Assembly: GCA_041691815.1 (NCBI GenBank) | Contig: JBEPTZ010000041.1 | Span: 1-34,177, forward strand | Source: 70-18 sp041691815 | GTDB lineage: Bacteria > Pseudomonadota > Alphaproteobacteria > Acetobacterales > Acetobacteraceae | Direction of reading: 5' to 3' | DNA: 34,177 bases | Shown here: positions 31,721 through 34,177 of the stretch, piece after piece | Position numbering within the stretch: the stretch's first letter is position 1 | How the letters are laid out: the number at the start of each line of letters is the position of its first letter | Program-made: the position numbers and the translations under genes | Notes under the pieces: model-generated | What the model saw: only the letters and a program-made list of their open reading frames with translations | The model's database searches: none | What the model was told of the DNA's origin: nothing

Positions 31721-32488
31721 CTGAACCATGATAGCGGGGCGGTCGCCGACGTTGCGTCGGATACCGACGAGGCGGAGGGCGAGTCCGGCCCGTTGCGGCG
31801 TTGCGTGGTGACCCGCGAGCGGCTGCCGAAGGAGCGGATGATCCGCTTCGTGGTTTCACCCGACCGCGTGGTAGTGCCTGACCTGACCGCAAGCCTGCCC
31901 GGACGGGGAATCTGGTTGAGCGCGCTGGGAGATGTGGTAGAAACCGCCCGCACCCGGGGTGCATTCGCCAGAGCGGCGCGCGGCCCGGTGACGGTTCCTC
32001 CCGATCTTGCTTCCGGTCTGCAGGTGGCGTTGGCCCGTCGGATCGGCGATACGCTGGGGCTTGCCCGTCGCGCCGGACAGGCCGTATCAGGCTTCGCCAA
32101 GGCGCGCGAATGGCTGGCGGCCGGGCGTGCCGCCGTGGTGGTGCAGGCCAGCGATGGCAGCCCGGACGAGCGGGCGCGATTTCTCGGCGGCAACGCCGGG
32201 AAGCTACCGGCCCTGGTGCCGCTGGATGGCGCCACACTGGGTGCGATTTTTGGGCGCGACCACGTGGTGCATGTGGCGGTGGCGCCGGGACGGTTGGCTG
32301 AGCGATTGACGGTCGAGGCGGCCAGGTTGGCTGGCTTGCGGATGACGACGCAACACCCCGGAGGCTCCGGGGCGACGCGTCGCGCTACGAATTTCCCGGC
32401 CGGCGCCGTCGGCGGGGTTGCAGTTCCGGCATTGCCGGATGAGACGTCTCCGGTTCGGCCGGACGGTGAGCAAGGTGCAGGCGAGTAG
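31721..32488 (+). CDS. YlxR (DUF448) / L7Ae-like RNA-binding protein, start uncertain
   Basis: The N-terminal YlxR domain has RRCVVTRERLPKERMIRFVV, then VPDLTASLPGRGIWLS. A second domain (ARRIGDTLGLARRAGQAVSG through VVVQASDGSPD) resembles the YlxQ/L7Ae fold. The first standard start in frame is a TTG at 31793, right at the conserved L-R-R-C, with the nearest Shine-Dalgarno (GGAGGG, 31774-31779) too far away. The same frame upstream reads naturally (NHDSGAVADVASDTDEAEGE then SGP) but has no ATG, GTG or TTG after nusA. I place the start at a CTG (31721) as the best guess; ATT at 31694 is another, and a sequencing error is possible. It lies between nusA and infB, as in most alphaproteobacteria. 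The protein ends at 32486-32488, with the infB ATG next. Confidence 0.8.
   Translation: MNHDSGAVADVASDTDEAEGESGPLRRCVVTRERLPKERMIRFVVSPDRVVVPDLTASLPGRGIWLSALGDVVETARTRGAFARAARGPVTVPPDLASGLQVALARRIGDTLGLARRAGQAVSGFAKAREWLAAGRAAVVVQASDGSPDERARFLGGNAGKLPALVPLDGATLGAIFGRDHVVHVAVAPGRLAERLTVEAARLAGLRMTTQHPGGSGATRRATNFPAGAVGGVAVPALPDETSPVRPDGEQGAGE

Positions 32489-34177
<1,689 letters not shown>

Overview
This window is GC-rich, densely coded bacterial DNA. Gene content and order suggest an alphaproteobacterium, most likely a member of the Acetobacteraceae (Acetobacterales/Rhodospirillales). The pointers are the rimP-nusA-ylxR-infB order with a two-domain YlxR/L7Ae-like protein, the neighbouring pdxH, fabI and aroC genes, and short T/A-rich hairpin repeats of a kind I associate with that family. 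The assignment comes from pattern recognition, not from a search. I see no rRNA, tRNA, CRISPR array, phage module or transposase gene.

Layout. 1-7740 is bounded by two inverted copies of a 60-bp sequence (57/60 identical). Between them lie an orphan OmpR-type response regulator, a decayed minus-strand gene remnant, a 74-aa coiled-coil protein, a minus-strand operon (CaiB/BaiF CoA-transferase, SGNH hydrolase, MmgE/PrpD protein), a GT4 glycosyltransferase and a gnd-gntK pair for gluconate / 6-phosphogluconate use. 7820-12312 is a tightly overlapping minus-strand operon: E1-alpha, E1-beta, an acetolactate-synthase-like ThDP enzyme and an SDR oxidoreductase. It is divergent from a protein made of two copies of an unrecognised GSHGG domain (12391-13197), which is followed by a DOPA-dioxygenase-like protein and a PCMT-like methyltransferase. 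The 78-bp divergent control region is covered by two concentric inverted repeats.

14502-18753 is a minus-strand run: pdxH, an aminoglycoside-phosphotransferase/P-loop kinase fusion, a universal stress protein, a MarR regulator and a pirin. A perfect 14-bp palindrome lies over the predicted pirin promoter. 18954-27054 runs on the plus strand: fabI, aroC, an alpha/beta hydrolase, an AzgA-type purine permease, an MFS exporter and a large multi-span membrane protein resembling the PTPS-related/GT-C-like group. 27232-29388 is a WcbI-GSCFA pair, probably for surface polysaccharide modification.

29428-34177 is the core transcription/translation operon rimP-nusA-ylxR-infB, with infB cut by the window end. 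It has a good promoter and a terminator hairpin just before rimP that looks like an attenuator. The least explained parts are the duplicated GSHGG protein with its nested-dyad control region and neighbouring ThDP operon, the hairpin repeat family, and the ylxR gene, whose coding frame extends upstream of any standard start codon.
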